Shown here piece after piece: positions 17,400 to 26,396 of a DNA stretch of 64,000 nucleotides. Within the stretch, counting starts at the first letter, position 1; every line of letters starts with the position of its first letter. Source of the stretch: SSSZ01 sp016790965 (GTDB taxonomy: Bacteria; Pseudomonadota; Gammaproteobacteria; Burkholderiales; Rhodocyclaceae). The position numbers were made by a program, and so were the translations under genes. The notes beneath the pieces were generated by a model. It ran no database searches. It was given only the letters and a program-made list of their open reading frames with translations, and was not told where the DNA came from. The stretch spans positions 62,001-126,000 of the forward strand of contig JAEUNZ010000027.1 in assembly GCA_016790965.1 (NCBI GenBank), read 5' to 3'.

Positions 17400-18533
17400 T
17401 CAGCGACCCTGGGCCGGCGCCGAGGCGGGATGGCTTTCGTCCACCGCAGGGAGTGTTGCGGCGGCGAAGCGGCTTTTCAGGCGCAGGAAGGGGATTTCGA
17501 AGAAGTGGTAGGAGAGGGGTGCGGCCAGAAGCAGCAGCAGGAGGCCGACTTCGGGGGAGGGAGGCCAGGCCTGCTCCGGCGTCCGGGTCGGGTCGGTGGT
17601 AAGAAAGAGTCCCTGGAAGAGATACAGACCGTAGGAAATGAGCCCGATGTATTTGAGGGGTCGGAGTTCCAGGAAGCGGGTCAGGCGACTGGTCTGATTG
17701 AAGTAGATCCAGCCGATGAGCAGGGCGATGCCCAGGTTGCGGGCCAGGCCGGAACCTGCGTGCTTGAGGAACCAGGAGTCGACCTGCAGGTAGAGGGAGT
17801 TGGCGAAAAACAGCAGGCCGGCGGCCAGGGTCCAGGGGGAGGCGATCGTGCGGCGGAAACGTGCTGCGGTCCTGGGGTCGTGGGCCAGGAGGGCCATGAG
17901 GCAGCCCAGGGCGATGGCGGCCCCGGCGATGAAGGAAAAGCGGCCGACGAAAAATTCCTTGCCGATGCCCAGGCGGGTGAAGGCCAGATTGAGGAGGGGA
18001 GCGGTGAAGATGAAGACCAGGGTCAGGCCCACCAGGAAGGGCCGGCGCCGGGCGTAGGTGAGAAGGAATAGACTCGGCCAGACGAGGTAGAAGTGTTCCT
18101 CCACCGCCAGGGACCAGGTGTGGCCCAGGATGGGCGTGTAATGCTGGGTGGGAGCGAAATTGAAGGCGTAGGCGTAGGCGTAGTAAAGCGAGGGCCAAGT
18201 GGTGACGCCGGGCAGCAAAAGGTGGAGAACGGTGACGACGAGCAGGAAGAGGATGTAGAGCGGAAAGATGCGCAGGGTGCGGCGGAGGATGAATTTGCGG
18301 ATCGAGATGCTTCCCGTGGCGTCGAATTCGGCGATCAGCAGGGAGGTGATGAGAAACCCGGAAAGGACGAAGAAGGCCTGGACCCCGGTGCCTCCGCCGA
18401 CCATGGCCAGGAGTGGCTCGGAAAGCAGGCCCCGCTCGGTGAGGGCGGCGTAGACGCCGACATGGGAGAGGATGACGGCGATTACGGCCAAGGCGCGAAT
18501 GCCGTCGAATCCCTTGATATTGCGGTGGGCCAT
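17400..18533 (-). CDS. Acyltransferase 3 family protein (OafA/YrhL-like)
   Basis: This 377-residue integral membrane protein has about ten hydrophobic segments. The opening KGFDGIRALAVIAVILSHVGV carries the conserved His24 of the Acyl_transf_3 family, followed by GVQAFFVLSGFLITSLL and FILRRTLRIFPLYI. Members O-acetylate or O-acylate sugars on the periplasmic side. The ATG at 18533 is the family start; the frame upstream (to 19001) is antisense noise inside the Kelch gene. It is a second potential sugar acylation activity besides the AlgI/AlgJ-like pair. Confidence 0.92.
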   Translation of the reverse strand: MAHRNIKGFDGIRALAVIAVILSHVGVYAALTERGLLSEPLLAMVGGGTGVQAFFVLSGFLITSLLIAEFDATGSISIRKFILRRTLRIFPLYILFLLVVTVLHLLLPGVTTWPSLYYAYAYAFNFAPTQHYTPILGHTWSLAVEEHFYLVWPSLFLLTYARRRPFLVGLTLVFIFTAPLLNLAFTRLGIGKEFFVGRFSFIAGAAIALGCLMALLAHDPRTAARFRRTIASPWTLAAGLLFFANSLYLQVDSWFLKHAGSGLARNLGIALLIGWIYFNQTSRLTRFLELRPLKYIGLISYGLYLFQGLFLTTDPTRTPEQAWPPSPEVGLLLLLLAAPLSYHFFEIPFLRLKSRFAAATLPAVDESHPASAPAQGR

Positions 18534-18550
18534 GGGGGCTCGAAGCCGGC

Positions 18551-21001
18551 TCAGCGCCGGCCTCCGGGGAAGCGGTAAAGGAAGACATTGTCGCGCAGGC
18601 CATTGACGACGATATAGGCGTCGTACTCGGGCATATAGCGGAAACGGCCCCAGGTGCCCCGCATCTGTGCCGTGCGCGGGCCTGGAAAGACGTCCCCGGA
18701 GGCAGGGTACTTGACCCAACGCAACGGAGACCCTTCCAGCGCGTAGACGTCGCCACCGCTGCACCATGCCACTAGGCGCTCCGCACGGCTGTCGTACTCG
18801 AGTCCGGGACCGTAGCACTGCTCGATTTCCCTTTCGCCTCCCGCACCCAAGGGTTTGGGCGGCCCGAGTTCGCCTTTGGGGCCGACCGGGTAGGCTTCTG
18901 CCGCCCCGCCGCCGATGAGGACGAAGAGCCGGCGCTTCGGGTCGATTTCGCCCACCGTGCCCAATCGGCGGGAGGCCAAACCTTTGCCGGTGATAGACCA
19001 AGTACGGGAAACGGGATCATAACTGGCCGACTGCGTGTAGCCGCGCATCACGACGCGCTTGGAAATCGGGTCGTAGGCCGTGGCCATGTTGTATTCGTAT
19101 AAGCCGTAGGGCTTGCCGGGCATAGGCTCTCCCTCGGACCAGCCACTCGCGTCGCTCTTGTTCAAATCGAAGATCCAAGTCTTCCCGGTTGCGAAGCCGT
19201 TGCCGCTGAAGGTTGCGCCGCCGGCGGCGAAGAACTGGTGCTGCTCAGGCAAGTAGGCCAACTGATCGTAAGAGTGTACCGAGATGGGGGATGGGGGATA
19301 GCGGGGGTCGCGCCAGGGCGGGTCTTCGCCGACCAGCTTCTTGCTGTCTTTGTCGTAGCGGACGTCGAGGAGGGGGGGGGTAGGGTCGGTCACCCGTTCC
19401 CAGCGTCCTGCCGCGACGTTGTAGGCGTAAATCTCATTCCCGGCGTAACCCGAGTGACCTCCACCCCAAACCAGCAGCCGGTGTCCGCGGTTATCGTAGG
19501 CGCCGCCACTGTAAGAGAGGATGGATTCGACGTTGCAACCGATGAGACCGTGACCCAGGCGGTCGTAGGCGGCTTCGATGTGGGGCAGCTTGCAGGCGTT
19601 GAGCACTGCCTTGGCGAGGGGGCTAGCGGCCAGTTCGACCCACTCCCCAGGTTTCAGACGTTGCAGGAGCGCCACCGGTTCGCCGCTTGTCGGTGCCGAG
19701 CGTGGCACTGCCTGGGGTGCGGGGGGCGCAACGGGAACCGCCGGCTTTGCGGTGCTTACGCTCGGCGGAGCCGGCGAGGTCGACGCAGGGGATGCGCCTG
19801 GCGCCGGGCCCGCCTCTGGCGGGGGCGAGAGGTTTTCGCCGGTCTTGCCAGCGCAGGGATTGGCCAGGGGGTGCCCGGGCGCTGCGATGCGACACCGCGA
19901 AATGATCACTTCGTCGTACCAGGTGGAAGCACGTCCTGAATTTTCTTGGGGATCCTTGTTGGTCATGTAGGGCAAGAGCCAGAGCTTGCCGTATTTGGCC
20001 TCCGAATGTGCATTGGTCGGGGTCCAGCCCGATTTGTAGGAGGAGCGCTCGGCGGGATCGCCGCCGACATAATACTGACCCCGGGGGACGACTAGGGCGA
20101 CGCGGTGGAGAAGCTGGAAATCCTCGCCTGCATAGGCACCGTACAACTCGTATGTGGAGTCTTCGAAGCCGCGCGGGCTGGCGGGTCCAAGCTTGAGGTG
20201 CACCATGTAACTGATCCACTCGTCGGGCCGGTAGCTGAGGCAGCCACTTTTGTCCAGGTGGGCGGGCCAGCCGATGCAGGTGTGACGCCCCTTGCCATCG
20301 GTGCGCATGTTCTGGCGGGTGATGGCGGTGCTCCCGCGGGCATCGCCCGCGTACTGTCCTGCGCGTAGCGCTTGCTCGAAGGGGCGGTAGCGGGCGCACT
20401 CGATGTAGCCGATGGGGTGGGCGCTACCCTGGTGTGGCGTCGAGGCGACGACGACGACTTGGTTCTCGCTGCACGCCTGGCCTTCGACCATCTTGGAACC
20501 GCCGGGGATGGGAATGTCCCCCTGGGCGATGATGACTTGCTTGAAGTTGGCGATGCGGCCTTCCGGGGTATGGAAGCCGGCGATGAAGCGGGCGTCCATC
20601 TTCTGGCGCCAAGAGACCCACAGATCGCTGTTGGCGCCGAATTGTCGTGTGGCGAAGTCGCCGAAGGGGATGACGATGTTGCCGCCGCCGCCTTCCGAAG
20701 TGCGCGGCAGGATGTCGAAGCGCACCGAGCCCTTGCCCGAGCTGCGCACGGCGGAATCCCAGGCGTTGTTGCGGCAGCCCGCCAGGGAACCATTGACGCG
20801 CACCTGGTAGTCCGCATTGCAGCCCGCTTTGTCCCAGCTATACCGCGCCCAGGCCTGGATGTCGTCGAAGCCCTCGGCGATGAGGACGCCGGGAGCCCGG
20901 GAGCGCTCGGCCCAGTCCTTCTCGCTATCGACGGCTGCGGCTGCGGCGATGCCCGGCAGGGCGAGGAGCAGGGTGAACAGGGAGGAGAGGGCGGATTTCA
21001 T
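18551..21001 (-). CDS. Large secreted two-domain protein: jelly-roll-like N half plus Kelch-like C half
   Basis: The 816-residue product has a signal peptide (MKSALSSLFTLLLALPGIAAAAA). The N-terminal domain (about 40-385) has a beta-rich, lyase- or lectin-like pattern (GKGSVRFDILPR, WISYMVHLKLGP, WYDEVIISR). A Pro/Ala/Ser-rich linker spans about 395-450. The C-terminal half (about 460-816) has repeated Kelch-like beta-propeller blades (YDNRGHRLLVWGGGHSGYAGNEIYAYN; YDPISKRVVMRGY). It would act in the periplasm or outside the cell, binding or modifying the EPS. I cannot name an enzyme activity. It sits between the SGNH and acyltransferase genes in the same orientation. Confidence 0.82.
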   Translation of the reverse strand: MKSALSSLFTLLLALPGIAAAAAVDSEKDWAERSRAPGVLIAEGFDDIQAWARYSWDKAGCNADYQVRVNGSLAGCRNNAWDSAVRSSGKGSVRFDILPRTSEGGGGNIVIPFGDFATRQFGANSDLWVSWRQKMDARFIAGFHTPEGRIANFKQVIIAQGDIPIPGGSKMVEGQACSENQVVVVASTPHQGSAHPIGYIECARYRPFEQALRAGQYAGDARGSTAITRQNMRTDGKGRHTCIGWPAHLDKSGCLSYRPDEWISYMVHLKLGPASPRGFEDSTYELYGAYAGEDFQLLHRVALVVPRGQYYVGGDPAERSSYKSGWTPTNAHSEAKYGKLWLLPYMTNKDPQENSGRASTWYDEVIISRCRIAAPGHPLANPCAGKTGENLSPPPEAGPAPGASPASTSPAPPSVSTAKPAVPVAPPAPQAVPRSAPTSGEPVALLQRLKPGEWVELAASPLAKAVLNACKLPHIEAAYDRLGHGLIGCNVESILSYSGGAYDNRGHRLLVWGGGHSGYAGNEIYAYNVAAGRWERVTDPTPPLLDVRYDKDSKKLVGEDPPWRDPRYPPSPISVHSYDQLAYLPEQHQFFAAGGATFSGNGFATGKTWIFDLNKSDASGWSEGEPMPGKPYGLYEYNMATAYDPISKRVVMRGYTQSASYDPVSRTWSITGKGLASRRLGTVGEIDPKRRLFVLIGGGAAEAYPVGPKGELGPPKPLGAGGEREIEQCYGPGLEYDSRAERLVAWCSGGDVYALEGSPLRWVKYPASGDVFPGPRTAQMRGTWGRFRYMPEYDAYIVVNGLRDNVFLYRFPGGRR

Positions 21002-21096
21002 GGGGCCTCAGTGTGCATGCTGCGCGGTGGAGCGACGAACTCCCCCTGCCGTCGACGCGGGGCCGGGGGAGGCGGAGCAGGAGGTCGCGGAGAGCC

Positions 21097-22299
21097 TCAT
21101 TGGACCATGGCGACGATCTGGTCGAGATCGTCCCTGAGGTCGGCGCGGGAGGATAACAGGGCATCCAGGGTCGGGGCGAGGTCCGGCGGACGCTGGCGCG
21201 GAGGGGCCAGCCGGTGGGCGGGCGCCTCTTCTCGGATGCGGCGCAGGATTTCGTCGCCCAGGGCCGCCTTGAAGTGGCCGGCTTCCCAATACCAGCGGGT
21301 CACGCTCTGTTTGTCGTTGCGCGGGGGAATGGCTTCGGTGGTCCGTTCGTCGAGGCCCGAAAAATCCCACAGGCGCACGGCAGTGCCCGCCGTGGCCCGG
21401 CGATCGGTCAGCGTGACCAGGGCGGACTTCCAGGCCGCAAAGGCCGGCAACAGATCGTAGCGGGCGAAGAGGCCGATCACCTGGGCGTGATAGGGATAGA
21501 CCACCAGGTCGACGCGGATGTCCCGCTCGGCGGCCAGGGTCAGCAGGCGCTCCAGAGCGCGGTAGTCGTGGGTGTCCTCCCAGTCCGCCGGGGGGCGGCT
21601 GTCGCGCAAGCGGCGCGCGTTTTCCAGGCCGCGCTGGCGGAAGAGGGAGAAATAGCCCTCCTTGCGGGCCAGGGTCGGATATTCGCGCAGGGGATTGAAG
21701 CCATCGCCGCGCAGCACCGGCGTGTCGTCGCGGTGTTGGGCGGCGACCGTGGCCAGGCTGTCCTTGAGGGCGGTCAGGGTGAACAAGCCCTGCAGGCGCA
21801 GCCGGAGCAGGCGTTCCGGCCAGGGGCGGGGTTGCGTCAGGGCGCGACCCGGCCCGGCGCCCCGGCGTTCCAGATAGTCGAGAAATTCGACCCCCACCAG
21901 CAGGCGGCGAGGGACGACCCCCTGGTCGAGCAGGGTGCGCAGCTGGTGCAGATTGGTCTCGATGCCGGAGCCCGGCACCGCGAGGTTGTAGGGGCGCTCG
22001 CCCCAGCCGTGGGCGGCAAGGCTTTGCGGGTCGAAGCCGATATCGGCGCGGGAATTGCCGAGAATGACCGCGTCCGGCCGCAGGCGCAGGGCGCTGGCCA
22101 GTTTGATGTCCCCCAGGGTGAGGTCGGGGCGGGCCTTGAGGGCGTTGAACGCCGTCCAGCGTGGGCCTTCGTAGAGCCCGTAGGGGTCTGCCAGGCGGGT
22201 AAAGGCGGCCACCGCGGCCAGGGCCAGGACGAAGGCCGCAAGCCAGAGTGCCGCAAAGTGCCGGCGGGCCGCTGCGGGGGAGGGAGGACGTGGACTCAT
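21097..22299 (-). CDS. AlgJ/AlgX-like SGNH O-acetyltransferase partner
   Basis: The 400-residue protein has one N-terminal membrane anchor (about 14-34) and a periplasmic SGNH-like domain. AVILGNSRADIGFDPQSL contains the nucleophile block (GNSR), and the C-terminal block WYWEAGHFKAALGDEIL contributes the catalytic His region. It lies 7 nt behind the MBOAT gene, matching the AlgI-AlgJ/X pairing in which the MBOAT passes acetyl groups across the membrane and the SGNH partner puts them on the polysaccharide. A canonical DxxH motif is not obvious, which leaves the exact triad uncertain. Confidence 0.8.
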   Translation of the reverse strand: MSPRPPSPAAARRHFAALWLAAFVLALAAVAAFTRLADPYGLYEGPRWTAFNALKARPDLTLGDIKLASALRLRPDAVILGNSRADIGFDPQSLAAHGWGERPYNLAVPGSGIETNLHQLRTLLDQGVVPRRLLVGVEFLDYLERRGAGPGRALTQPRPWPERLLRLRLQGLFTLTALKDSLATVAAQHRDDTPVLRGDGFNPLREYPTLARKEGYFSLFRQRGLENARRLRDSRPPADWEDTHDYRALERLLTLAAERDIRVDLVVYPYHAQVIGLFARYDLLPAFAAWKSALVTLTDRRATAGTAVRLWDFSGLDERTTEAIPPRNDKQSVTRWYWEAGHFKAALGDEILRRIREEAPAHRLAPPRQRPPDLAPTLDALLSSRADLRDDLDQIVAMVQ

Positions 22300-22306
22300 T
22301 TCCGCA

Positions 22307-23815
22307 TCAGAACTGGAAATAGAGGAATTCGGAGGGCTGCGAGAGCATCACCACGCACAGGGCGCAGGCCAGGCCTAGACCGAGGGCCCATCCGCTGCTG
22401 AGGGACAGGTGGGCGCGGCGGTCGCTGCTCACCGCTTCCAGCGCCGGGCCGAAACGCCGGTGCCACTCCTGGGTATTGGGCAGGCCGAAGGCGATGGCCG
22501 CTGCGAGGACCACCCAGACCCAGGTGGAAACGAACTGGGCGCCCTTGCCGAAGTAGAACTGCACGCCCATTTCGGCCAGGGGGGCCTTGAGGGGGCCGAG
22601 TTGGGACGCGATGGCTTCCGGCAGGGCGACGCCGTGCAGGCCCGCCATGCCGGCCAGGATGTCGAGGGCCTGGGCGAGGCTCGTGGCGCGGAAGAAAACC
22701 CAGCCGATGATGACGGCCCCGAAGGTGAGCGCCACGGCCAGGGGGCGCGGCAGCCGCCAGCCGCGGGCCAGGGCCGACCAGGCGTGGTGGATGCAGAGGT
22801 AAATGCCGTGCAGGGCGCCCCACAGAACGTAGGTCCAGCCGGCGCCGTGCCACAGGCCGCCCAGCAGCATGGTGAGCAGCAGATTCACGTAGCGGCGCGC
22901 CTTGCCCTTGCGGTTTCCGCCCAGGGGGACGTAGAGGTAGTCCCGCAGGAAGCGGGACAGGGTCATGTGCCAGCGGCGCCAGAAATCGGTGATCGAAATC
23001 GCCTTGTAGGGCGAATTGAAATTGAGCGGCAGGCGCACGCCGAAGAGGCGGGAAAGGCCGATGGCCATGTCCGAATAGCCGGAAAAATCGAAATAGAGCT
23101 GGAAGGTGTAGGCCAGGACGCCGCCCCAGGCCACCAGCAGGGTAGGGTTGCCGGTCTGGTCGAAGACCGCTCCCACATTGGGCGCCAGGTTGTCGGCGAT
23201 GACCACCTTCTTGAACAGACCGAAGATGAAAATGCTGCCGCCGATGATGAAGTTGTTGAGCCGCGGCCGGTAATTCCGCAGGCGGTCGAACTGGGGCATC
23301 ATCTCGCCATGGTGCAGCACCGGGCCGGCGATCAGGTGCGGGAAGTAAGACACGAACAGCACGTAGTGCACCGGCCGGGTTTCGCGCACTTTGCCGGCCC
23401 AGGCGTCCACCAGGTAGGCGATCTGGGTGAAGGTGAAGAAGGAAATCCCCAGGGGCAGGACGATTTCCGGCACCGGCAGGCCGGCGGCCAGGAGCGCGTT
23501 GGCCGAACTGGCAAAGAATCCGGCGTACTTGTACCAGGCTAGGGCCAGCAGATCGCCGCCCACCGCGACGGCCAGCAGGCGATTGGCGGCGGGGGTGCCG
23601 GTGCGGCGGGCGATGGCGCCCCCCATCAGGTAGTTGAAGGCGATGGACGCGCCCAGCAGCGGCAGATAACGGACGTCCCACCACCCGTAGAAGGCCAGGG
23701 AGGCGATGGCCAGCCAGGTGGCGGCGGCGGTGGCCGAGCGCCGCCCCAGGGTGAAGTAGCCCACCAGGGTCAGGGGAAGATAGACCAGCAGGAATTCGTA
23801 GGAGTTGAAAAGCAT
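22307..23815 (-). CDS. MBOAT family O-acyltransferase (AlgI-like)
   Basis: The 502-residue polytopic protein starts MLFNSYEFLLVYLPLTLVGYF, as do AlgI/DltB-type membrane-bound O-acyltransferases. The conserved catalytic His lies in LLGGLWHGAGWTYVLWG, and ISITDFWRRWHMTLS precedes it. It would take an acyl group, usually acetyl, from a cytoplasmic donor and present it to the periplasmic SGNH partner encoded next. It is the first gene of the six-gene minus-strand run. It is divergent from an acyl carrier protein gene across 155 nt, which raises the possibility that the ACP is the donor (inference). Confidence 0.93.
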   Translation of the reverse strand: MLFNSYEFLLVYLPLTLVGYFTLGRRSATAAATWLAIASLAFYGWWDVRYLPLLGASIAFNYLMGGAIARRTGTPAANRLLAVAVGGDLLALAWYKYAGFFASSANALLAAGLPVPEIVLPLGISFFTFTQIAYLVDAWAGKVRETRPVHYVLFVSYFPHLIAGPVLHHGEMMPQFDRLRNYRPRLNNFIIGGSIFIFGLFKKVVIADNLAPNVGAVFDQTGNPTLLVAWGGVLAYTFQLYFDFSGYSDMAIGLSRLFGVRLPLNFNSPYKAISITDFWRRWHMTLSRFLRDYLYVPLGGNRKGKARRYVNLLLTMLLGGLWHGAGWTYVLWGALHGIYLCIHHAWSALARGWRLPRPLAVALTFGAVIIGWVFFRATSLAQALDILAGMAGLHGVALPEAIASQLGPLKAPLAEMGVQFYFGKGAQFVSTWVWVVLAAAIAFGLPNTQEWHRRFGPALEAVSSDRRAHLSLSSGWALGLGLACALCVVMLSQPSEFLYFQF

Positions 23816-23861
23816 TGCGGGATTCAGCGAAGCGTTGCGGGGCTGCGGCGCGCGACTCGCC

Positions 23862-23879
23862 GCGTGAGGATTCTCACGC
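23862..23879. promoter_or_regulatory. Inverted repeat, candidate operator between MBOAT and ACP genes
   Basis: GCGTGAG-GATT-CTCACGC is a perfect 7-bp inverted repeat with a 4-nt spacer. It sits just upstream of a TATAAT at 23901-23906 that would serve the plus-strand ACP gene. The shape fits a small dimeric regulator site; an RNA hairpin role is the alternative. Confidence 0.35.
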
Positions 23880-23900
23880 AGGGTGCCCGGTGGCTACGGT

Positions 23901-23906
23901 TATAAT
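23901..23906 (+). promoter_or_regulatory. Candidate -10 box for the acyl carrier protein gene
   Basis: TATAAT 65 nt before the TTG start at 23971. I see no good -35 element 16-18 nt upstream, so an activator would be expected. Confidence 0.3.
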
Positions 23907-23970
23907 CCCTCGCCCCGCAATCGGCGGGGGACGCCCCGAAACGGTGATTCTTGCCCCTAGAGGAAGTGCC

Positions 23971-24222
23971 TTGGATATCAAACGCGAACTGATCAAATTG
24001 CTGGACGAGACCCTCAACCTCGAAGGGCGTGCGGCGAAATTCACCGAAAGCACCCCGCTCCTGGGAGCGGTGCCTGAAGTCGATTCCATCGGCGTGGTGG
24101 CAGTCTTGACGGCCTTCGAGGATCGCTTCGGATTCTCCGTCGAGGACGACGAAATCGACGGCGCGGTCTTCCAGACCTTCGGTACCCTGCTGGATTTCGT
24201 GACCGCCAAGCTGGCGGCCTGA
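23971..24222 (+). CDS. Acyl carrier protein, exosortase A system-associated
   Basis: This 83-residue acyl carrier protein uses a TTG start at 23971. AGAGGAAG lies at the right distance upstream, and the peptide then begins LDIKRELIKLLDETL as ACPs of this locus do. The phosphopantetheine serine is in EVDSIGVVAVL. A start farther upstream is unlikely because residues there are Pro/Arg-rich. It may carry the acyl group made by the ligase at 3574 or donate to the MBOAT/OafA acyltransferases (inference). It converges on the GT4 gene at 24265. Confidence 0.85.
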   Translation: MDIKRELIKLLDETLNLEGRAAKFTESTPLLGAVPEVDSIGVVAVLTAFEDRFGFSVEDDEIDGAVFQTFGTLLDFVTAKLAA

Positions 24223-24264
24223 TCGCCACAGGAATGCCGGGGCGGCGCGCACCTCGCGTCTCCC

Positions 24265-25521
24265 TCAGCGACCGGAAGAGCCGGTGACGCTGTTCAGCAG
24301 GGCTGCCAACTCGGCGGTGCGCGCCTTGCGCGAGTTCTTCGCCGCCATCTCCGGCGCCACGCCCCGCACCGCGCCTCGACGCAAGCCTTCCAGGAAGGAT
24401 TCCAGACGCAGGGCGATATCCGCCGCGTCCCGAATGTCGGCAACGGCGTCGGCGCCCGCCGCCTGGGCGGCTTCCGCCGTGTTGCCCACTGGATCGGCCA
24501 CGGTGAATAGGGGGCGGCCGGCGCGAAAATACTCGTACAGCTTGGCCGGGATCTGGTGATTGCACATGCTGCCTTGGAAGAGCAGCAGGCCGTCGGCTTC
24601 CAGCATTTCCTGCAGCGCGGCGCGGTAGGGCACCGGCGGTGCGAGTTCGACGAAATCGGTCAGGGCAAGGGCGCCGAGCATCTTGCCGTATTCCCCCTCG
24701 TTGCCCGAGGCCCGCAGGACGACCCTCAGATTGCCGGCATGAATGGCCCCCTTGTCGCGCAACTGGGCCAGGGCGGCGAAAAAGGGGCGCGGATCGCGCT
24801 CGGCGGGGTAGAGGATGCCGGCGTGGATCAGGGTGAGCCGCTCCCGGGAACCGGCGGGGGCCGGTGCCGCACCCTGCTCGGCGTCGCGGAAGTTCTCCTC
24901 GTCGTAGCCGTTTTCAATGATGGCCCAGCGTTCGGTGGGGATTTCCGGATAGCGCTCGGCGTACATGTCCAGGGTGCCCCGGGTGGTGAAGATGGCACGG
25001 GTGCAGTGGCGCACCATGGATTGCTCCAGGCGGCGGTTGGTTTTCCAGGTCAGGGGATCGGTGGGGTAGCCGGGCTCGGTCATCGAGTCACGGCAATCGG
25101 CGATCCAGGGCAGGCCGCTCAGGTGGGCGAGGGCAAGGCCGATCAGGTGGGCGGTGGCGATGGGGTAGGTGGAAAAGATCGCCTGCGGCCGGTGTTGGCG
25201 GATGAGACGCAGGCCGCTCCATACGCCGCCCAGGGTCCAGGCCGCCCAGCGGTCGGGCTGGGCCATCCAGCCTAGGTAGCGTTTGCCCAGGGCCAGGTGG
25301 CGCGAGGTGTCGAGGGCGAAGGCACGCTCGACCACCACGCCGGCCGGAATCTCGCCCATCTGGTCGTCGGAGACCTGGGCGTAGGCCCGCGGGTGTACGG
25401 TCAGGATGATCGGCTCCCATCCGTGCTCGCGCAGGTAGGCAGAGAACTTGAGGGTCCGCTGGATGCCACTGCTCCCCTTCACCGGGGGGTAGTGGTAGGC
25501 GATCATGAGTATCTTGCGCAT
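24265..25521 (-). CDS. Glycosyltransferase family 4 protein
   Basis: The 418-residue protein starts MRKILMIAYHYPPVKGSSGIQRTLKF, a typical GT-B opening. ADCRDSMTEPGYPTDPLTWK, FTTRGTLDMYAERYP and IPAKLYEYFRAGRPLFTVAD are consistent with the TIGR03087-like/WecB-type GT4 group seen in XrtA loci. It is the last gene of the E1-E2-ACP-hydrolase operon, 5 nt behind the GNAT-like gene. The tail (GGAVRGVAPEMAAKNSRKART-like) is basic and probably disordered. The donor sugar cannot be told from sequence. Confidence 0.9.
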   Translation of the reverse strand: MRKILMIAYHYPPVKGSSGIQRTLKFSAYLREHGWEPIILTVHPRAYAQVSDDQMGEIPAGVVVERAFALDTSRHLALGKRYLGWMAQPDRWAAWTLGGVWSGLRLIRQHRPQAIFSTYPIATAHLIGLALAHLSGLPWIADCRDSMTEPGYPTDPLTWKTNRRLEQSMVRHCTRAIFTTRGTLDMYAERYPEIPTERWAIIENGYDEENFRDAEQGAAPAPAGSRERLTLIHAGILYPAERDPRPFFAALAQLRDKGAIHAGNLRVVLRASGNEGEYGKMLGALALTDFVELAPPVPYRAALQEMLEADGLLLFQGSMCNHQIPAKLYEYFRAGRPLFTVADPVGNTAEAAQAAGADAVADIRDAADIALRLESFLEGLRRGAVRGVAPEMAAKNSRKARTAELAALLNSVTGSSGR

Positions 25522-25526
25522 GGGCT

Positions 25527-26375
25527 TCACAGGTCGAGGGCGACGGTTTCGGAATAGAGGTAGTCGATGTCCTCGTCTTTCAAGGTCGTGCTCAAGACCA
25601 TCTTGGGATTGAATCCGCTGCGTACCGCAGACGGCCAGGGCAACTGCGGCAGGCGGCGGCATTCGACGTGGGTGGTGACCATGCCCCGGGCCAGGAAGTG
25701 GCCGGCCAGACGGCGGAAGTGGCGGCAGAAGGCGGCGCCGTCGCTCAGGTGGATGATGCCGGCCGCCGGCAGGCGCTTGAAGCGGCGTGGCTTATAGATG
25801 ACATGGCACCAGTCTCCCGGCCGCCCGACCAGGACGTGCCGTAGCCAGGGGAAATCGGCGTGGTCGCGGTAGACGCGCAGGGCTTCGCCCTGCAGGGCAG
25901 CTTCTATTGCGCGGCGTTCGGTCAGCACCTGGCTGCCCAGGGCAATTCCCGGCACGTTGAAGAGGACAGCCTGGCGGTCGTCCAGGGCGCGGAACTTGAA
26001 GAACTGGAGGGTTCCCGCCACCACCTTGGTGGGGGAGAAGTCGGTGTAGTGGAAGCCGGGCTGGCCGATGACCGCCATGGCGAGCCGCATGCTCTGCTGG
26101 CGGTAGGCGTCGAGGACGCACCAACTGGTGATGTTGCAGAAGCGCTCCTCCCTGCCCCCCAGGGTGCGCTGGGCATAGATGGCGCCGATGCCGCCAACGA
26201 TGCGACCCTCGTCGCGCAGCACGAAACCGTAGTTGGGCTGCGGGTCGATCCAGGACGTGCGAAAGCGCTGCGACCATTCGGCCGGGGATTGGTCGCGGGA
26301 CAGGTTTTCGTGCAGAAACTGGGCGAATTCGTCCAGGCTGGCGTCGGTGACGGGTTCGATATGGGGGCGTGCCAT
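25527..26375 (-). CDS. GNAT-like acyltransferase
   Basis: The product has 282 residues. The N-terminal half has the GNAT pattern: YGFVLRDEGRIVGGIGAIYAQR for strands 2-4 and WCVLDAYRQQSMRLAMAVI for the acyl-CoA loop region, though the Q/RxxGxG/A motif is weak. The C-terminal half resembles a second degenerate GNAT fold. It may acylate an amino sugar of the EPS or an intermediate from the operon. It lies 21 nt behind hydrolase 1 and 5 nt before the GT4, so it belongs to the same transcript. Confidence 0.7.
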   Translation of the reverse strand: MARPHIEPVTDASLDEFAQFLHENLSRDQSPAEWSQRFRTSWIDPQPNYGFVLRDEGRIVGGIGAIYAQRTLGGREERFCNITSWCVLDAYRQQSMRLAMAVIGQPGFHYTDFSPTKVVAGTLQFFKFRALDDRQAVLFNVPGIALGSQVLTERRAIEAALQGEALRVYRDHADFPWLRHVLVGRPGDWCHVIYKPRRFKRLPAAGIIHLSDGAAFCRHFRRLAGHFLARGMVTTHVECRRLPQLPWPSAVRSGFNPKMVLSTTLKDEDIDYLYSETVALDL

Positions 26376-26396
26376 GGGAATTGGTTCTCGGGGGGC

